From the NCBI GenBank assembly GCA_030699485.1, contig JAUYMM010000023.1, positions 1-6,628 on the forward strand: 6,628 bases of DNA, in the 5' to 3' direction. Under the pieces are notes generated by a model. It made no database searches. It saw only the letters and a list, made by a program, of their open reading frames with translations, and had not been told where the DNA came from. Source of the stretch: Candidatus Woesebacteria bacterium (GTDB lineage: Bacteria > Patescibacteriota > Microgenomatia > UBA8517). This document shows positions 5,172 through 6,628 of the stretch, piece by piece (position 1 is the stretch's first letter; the number at the start of each line of letters is the position of its first letter). The position numbers and the translations under genes were made by a program.

Positions 5172-5423
5172 ATGATTAACTGGTCGACTGATGAAAAGAA
5201 ATTTAAGAAATCAAACCCAAAAGAATATAAACTTTGGAGAATAACACAACTTATTAACTATGGTCTGGATGGAGAAAAACTTGTTCTTTCTGAAGTTAAA
5301 AAATCATGGGACTATATCAAAAATAAAATTGATGAACCTAGCAAAAACTATTTACAATATTTAATATGGGGAAATCAACCATCCTCAACAAAGATCAGAA
5401 AAAGTTTCTCGAATTTGTCTTAA
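5172..5423 (+). CDS. 83-residue partner of a nucleotidyltransferase, putative antitoxin
   Basis: No named family can be assigned with confidence. The protein is polar, helical in appearance and rich in Lys and Trp, with no membrane span. The core reads NPKEYKLWRITQLINYG at 15-31, then LSEVKKSWDYIK at 39-50 and YLQYLIWG at 60-67. This layout (acidic start, W-R, YG, a W in a later helix) recalls small proteins such as DUF6922 that precede AbiEii-type enzymes; this is a memory-based resemblance. I chose ATG 5172 over the longer TTG start at 5127 because the extended -10 promoter places transcription at about 5172, consistent with leaderless translation; a 5127 start would lie upstream of that promoter. 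The last 58 nt overlap the next gene in another frame, giving tight coupling expected of a toxin-antitoxin pair. Confidence 0.7.
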   Translation: MINWSTDEKKFKKSNPKEYKLWRITQLINYGLDGEKLVLSEVKKSWDYIKNKIDEPSKNYLQYLIWGNQPSSTKIRKSFSNLS

Positions 5424-6031
5424 AAGAACCATATATTTTAAAAAGGTTTTACTGGACAGGAGGAACTGTTCTTTCTGAATTTTACCTTCACCACAGAGAT
5501 TCACACGATATTGATTTGTTTTCCGAAAAACAAGAAATTCATCTTCCAAGCATAAATAAGTTTGTTGGAATAGTTGGTCATAAAATGAAAGTTGAAAAGA
5601 TAATTCATAAACGATTTTTAGGGTTGCATACATATACCCTATTTTTATCAGACAGGGAATTAAAAGTTGATTTTAATTATTATCCATTCAAAAGAATAAA
5701 TAGCAGTAAAAAATGGAATGGTTTAGAAATTGATAGTCTTGAAGACATAACAGCCAATAAAATTCAAACAATATCAACTCGAGCCAGAGAAAGAGACTTT
5801 GTTGATCTTTATTTTATTTACAAAAAGAAAAAATTTAATCTTAAAAAGATGATTATTCTTGCCAAAACAAAATTTGACTGGCATATCGATCCAATTCAAC
5901 TTGGAAAAACATTCATGCAGGTTACTAATTTTCATGATGTTCCTAGAATGCTGGTGCCATTTGATAGAAAGAAAATGGAAAGTTTTTTCCTTGGTCTTGC
6001 TAAAAACTTAGAAAAAGACATTTTTCATTAA
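5366..6031 (+). CDS. AbiEii-type nucleotidyltransferase, second toxin-like enzyme
   Basis: This protein has the DUF1814/AbiEii nucleotidyltransferase fold signature but is not close to the abiEii across the window. Motifs: TGGT at 31-34, then R44-x-S46, and catalytic D48-x-D50 in HDIDLF; a third acidic residue, D102, in KVDF; K132 in DITANKIQTI; and RERDFVDLYF at 141-150. At 221 aa it is a compact member with all the expected residues, so it is probably active. The ATG at 5366 lies inside the 83-aa gene (58-nt overlap). No other usual start occurs before the conserved region, and no Shine-Dalgarno site is visible, which suggests coupled translation. Toxin role is inferred from family and context; the target is unknown. 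A terminator follows. Confidence 0.88.
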   Translation: MGKSTILNKDQKKFLEFVLKEPYILKRFYWTGGTVLSEFYLHHRDSHDIDLFSEKQEIHLPSINKFVGIVGHKMKVEKIIHKRFLGLHTYTLFLSDRELKVDFNYYPFKRINSSKKWNGLEIDSLEDITANKIQTISTRARERDFVDLYFIYKKKKFNLKKMIILAKTKFDWHIDPIQLGKTFMQVTNFHDVPRMLVPFDRKKMESFFLGLAKNLEKDIFH

Positions 6032-6032
6032 C

Positions 6033-6061
6033 TTCAAAGTATTCAGTTCAAAGTATTTGAA
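6033..6061. repeat. short tandem direct repeat and hairpin after the nucleotidyltransferase
   Basis: TTCAAAGTATT occurs at 6033-6043 and 6047-6057 (14-bp period). The second copy is part of a 6-bp inverted repeat, TTCAAA-GTA-TTTGAA (6047-6061). The first nine bases also occur at 13-21. Function unknown; could be recombination scar or chance duplication. Confidence 0.4.
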
Positions 6062-6071
6062 GAAAAATCTC

Positions 6072-6132
6072 TGGTCGCTTACGTTGGGTTGTTTTTTTAT
6101 TTTAACATTCCCATGTAAGCGACCAATTTTTT
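6072..6132. terminator. two-way terminator between convergent genes, long stem
   Basis: An 11-bp perfect stem (6072-6082 with 6115-6125) continues inward with TGGG/CCCA (6085-6088, 6110-6113) and TGTT/AACA (6090-6093, 6104-6107) around a 10-nt loop. TTTTTT follows on the plus strand (6127-6132), and ATTTTT follows a few bases beyond on the minus strand. It lies between the plus-strand nucleotidyltransferase (ends 6031) and the minus-strand small ORF (ends 6131) and can serve both. Confidence 0.75.
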
Positions 6133-6265
6133 ATATATTATCTACCTCTCTTTTTGAAAAAAGTATCGCCACTGTTATTGTTCCGCCAATCCAGAGCAGT
6201 GCGAGGATGGTGGCAGCAATTCCCAGCAACTCTAAAACTATATCCAAAACAAGTATACCAAACAT
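6131..6265 (-). CDS. 44-residue hydrophobic membrane protein
   Basis: Not a recognised family. The coding strand carries a perfect Shine-Dalgarno AAGGAGG (6277-6271) five bases before the ATG, 13 nt after the stop of the preceding 33-aa ORF, so the two are an operon. The product is hydrophobic from residue 2 to 36 with D8 and E12 near the N-terminus. Residues about 13-36 (including LLWIGG) can span the membrane, followed by a short charged tail, SKREVDNI, likely cytoplasmic. Codons are more GC-rich than in neighbouring genes (CTG, CTC, GCC, ACC, GGC). It ends at the start of the shared terminator. Strong ribosome sites in series make these two real despite their size. Small holin-like or regulatory membrane peptides are possibilities only. 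Confidence 0.65.
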   Translation of the reverse strand: MFGILVLDIVLELLGIAATILALLWIGGTITVAILFSKREVDNI

Positions 6266-6278
6266 TTTAGCCTCCTTT

Positions 6279-6380
6279 TTATTTCTGAGAAATCAGATAA
6301 CCAAAACGAATGACTATATATGCCAAAGTCCCAAGGACAATGACAATTGTAAAAAGCAATTTTTCTAACAATTTTGTCAT
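6279..6380 (-). CDS. 33-residue single-pass membrane peptide
   Basis: First gene of a two-gene unit of tiny membrane proteins downstream of the 5S rRNA gene. GGAGG (6390-6386) lies five bases before the chosen ATG at 6380. An in-frame ATG four codons upstream (6392) has only a weak GAAGAAG site. Sequence: a short N-terminus with K3, E6, K7, then a membrane span at about 9-30 (LFTIVIVLGTLAYIVIRFGYLI), ending SQK. A promoter with good hexamers (6409-6437) gives a leader of about 22 nt. No known family; toxin-like or small regulatory peptide is speculative. Confidence 0.6.
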   Translation of the reverse strand: MTKLLEKLLFTIVIVLGTLAYIVIRFGYLISQK

Positions 6381-6408
6381 TGCTACCTCCATAGCTTCTT
6401 CTTTTGCA

Positions 6409-6437
6409 ATTAAAAGTTAATGTGTGACGTATATCAA
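6409..6437 (-). promoter_or_regulatory. promoter of the two small membrane-protein genes
   Basis: Minus-strand TTGATA (6437-6432), 17-bp spacer, TTTAAT (6414-6409); each hexamer matches five of six consensus bases. The predicted start is near 6402. It lies between the 5S terminator and the first ORF, so the pair need not depend on rRNA read-through. Confidence 0.55.
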
Positions 6438-6448
6438 TTTAAATACGT
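6427..6448. repeat. inverted repeat flanking the -35, possible operator
   Basis: ACGTAT (6427-6432) and ATACGT (6443-6448) are perfect 6-bp arms around a 10-bp AT-rich centre, and the -35 hexamer (6432-6437) sits between them. The two-turn spacing of the arms (16 bp) fits a dimeric regulator. No regulator gene is present in the window. Confidence 0.4.
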
Positions 6449-6480
6449 GGTTGAAGTGTAGTCTTTTTTGAAGAAAAAAG

Positions 6481-6498
6481 CAAAAATTAGAGTACTCA
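6481..6498 (-). terminator. 5S rRNA 3' processing stem and U-tract
   Basis: The ten bases after the mature 3' end (6498-6489) pair with the ten before the 5' end (6619-6628) at nine of ten positions, extending the terminal helix to the window edge. TAATTTTTG follows on the minus strand (6488-6481), giving a terminator. An A/T hairpin (6463-6480) comes next. Confidence 0.6.
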
Positions 6499-6618
6499 GT
6501 CTTGGCGATGACTTATTTTCGCGGCCAGTTGCCCAGCAACTATCGTCAGCGCTATGGTGTTTTACTTCTAAGTTCGGAATGGAATTAGGTAGTTCCACCA
6601 CGCTCAAATCACCAAGAC
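6499..6618 (-). rRNA. rrf: 5S ribosomal RNA
   Basis: A 120-nt gene on the minus strand. The ends pair as GUCUUGGUGAU / AUCGCCAAGAC to form helix I. Internal hallmarks include GGUGG followed by the conserved CCGAACUUAGAAGUAAAAC (loop C region) and the CAUAGCGCUGACGAUAG segment. Ends were set from the helix and could differ by a base or two. It is the last rRNA gene visible; any 23S gene would lie beyond the right edge. A 62-codon ORF over it is an artefact. Confidence 0.95.
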
Positions 6619-6628
6619 TCAATACTCT

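Noticed and set aside
5385..5633. 82-codon minus-strand ORF
   Set aside because: Antisense to the nucleotidyltransferase motifs.
6057..6368. 103-codon plus-strand ORF
   Set aside because: Non-ATG start inside the terminator, no ribosome site, and antisense to two ORFs with strong Shine-Dalgarno sites; kept only as a less likely alternative.
6434..6622. 62-codon minus-strand ORF
   Set aside because: Runs through the 5S rRNA gene.
1..6628. CRISPR array, insertion sequence or prophage
   Set aside because: No regularly spaced repeats, transposase, integrase or terminal repeats seen; the only insertion-like item is the short palindrome in radA.

Overview
AT-rich bacterial DNA (about one third G+C by eye). 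Short intergenic gaps, a four-domain ribosomal protein S1, AbiE-type modules, a sortase paired with a tiny anchored-protein-like ORF, several apparently leaderless genes and a short palindrome inserted in frame in radA together suggest a member of the Patescibacteria / candidate phyla radiation, perhaps Microgenomates. This assignment is by impression only; no marker in the window settles it.

Layout. Positions 1-928 (minus strand) hold a 67-residue membrane protein with its own promoter, preceded in transcription order by a sortase. Positions 929-1286 have no gene but are densely structured: a near-consensus minus-strand promoter, then a 74-nt cloverleaf-shaped inverted-repeat element that begins where transcription should start, a small hairpin, a 19-bp palindrome and a 63-nt hairpin ending just before the sortase start. 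I read this as a roughly 250-nt structured 5' leader. Positions 1287-3969 (minus) are a tightly overlapping abiEi-abiEii-radA operon (7-nt and 1-nt overlaps) behind one promoter with an inverted repeat. Positions 4014-5108 (minus) are rpsA, starting at TTG. Positions 5109-5171 hold overlapping divergent promoters. Positions 5172-6031 (plus) hold an 83-residue protein overlapping by 58 nt a second AbiEii-type nucleotidyltransferase, probably another toxin-antitoxin-like pair with an unusual partner. A long two-way terminator (6072-6132) separates this from two very small minus-strand membrane-protein ORFs (44 and 33 residues) with strong Shine-Dalgarno sites, then a 5S rRNA gene (minus) at the right edge with an extended processing or terminator stem.

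How the genes fit together. Housekeeping genes (rpsA, radA, 5S rRNA) are interleaved with two different AbiEii-type modules, one co-transcribed with radA and one divergent from rpsA. The left end looks like a small cell-surface unit: a sortase behind a structured leader, next to a protein shaped like a sortase substrate. The most novel-looking items are the structured leader of the sortase gene, the 83-aa/nucleotidyltransferase pair, and the sortase with its possible mini-substrate.
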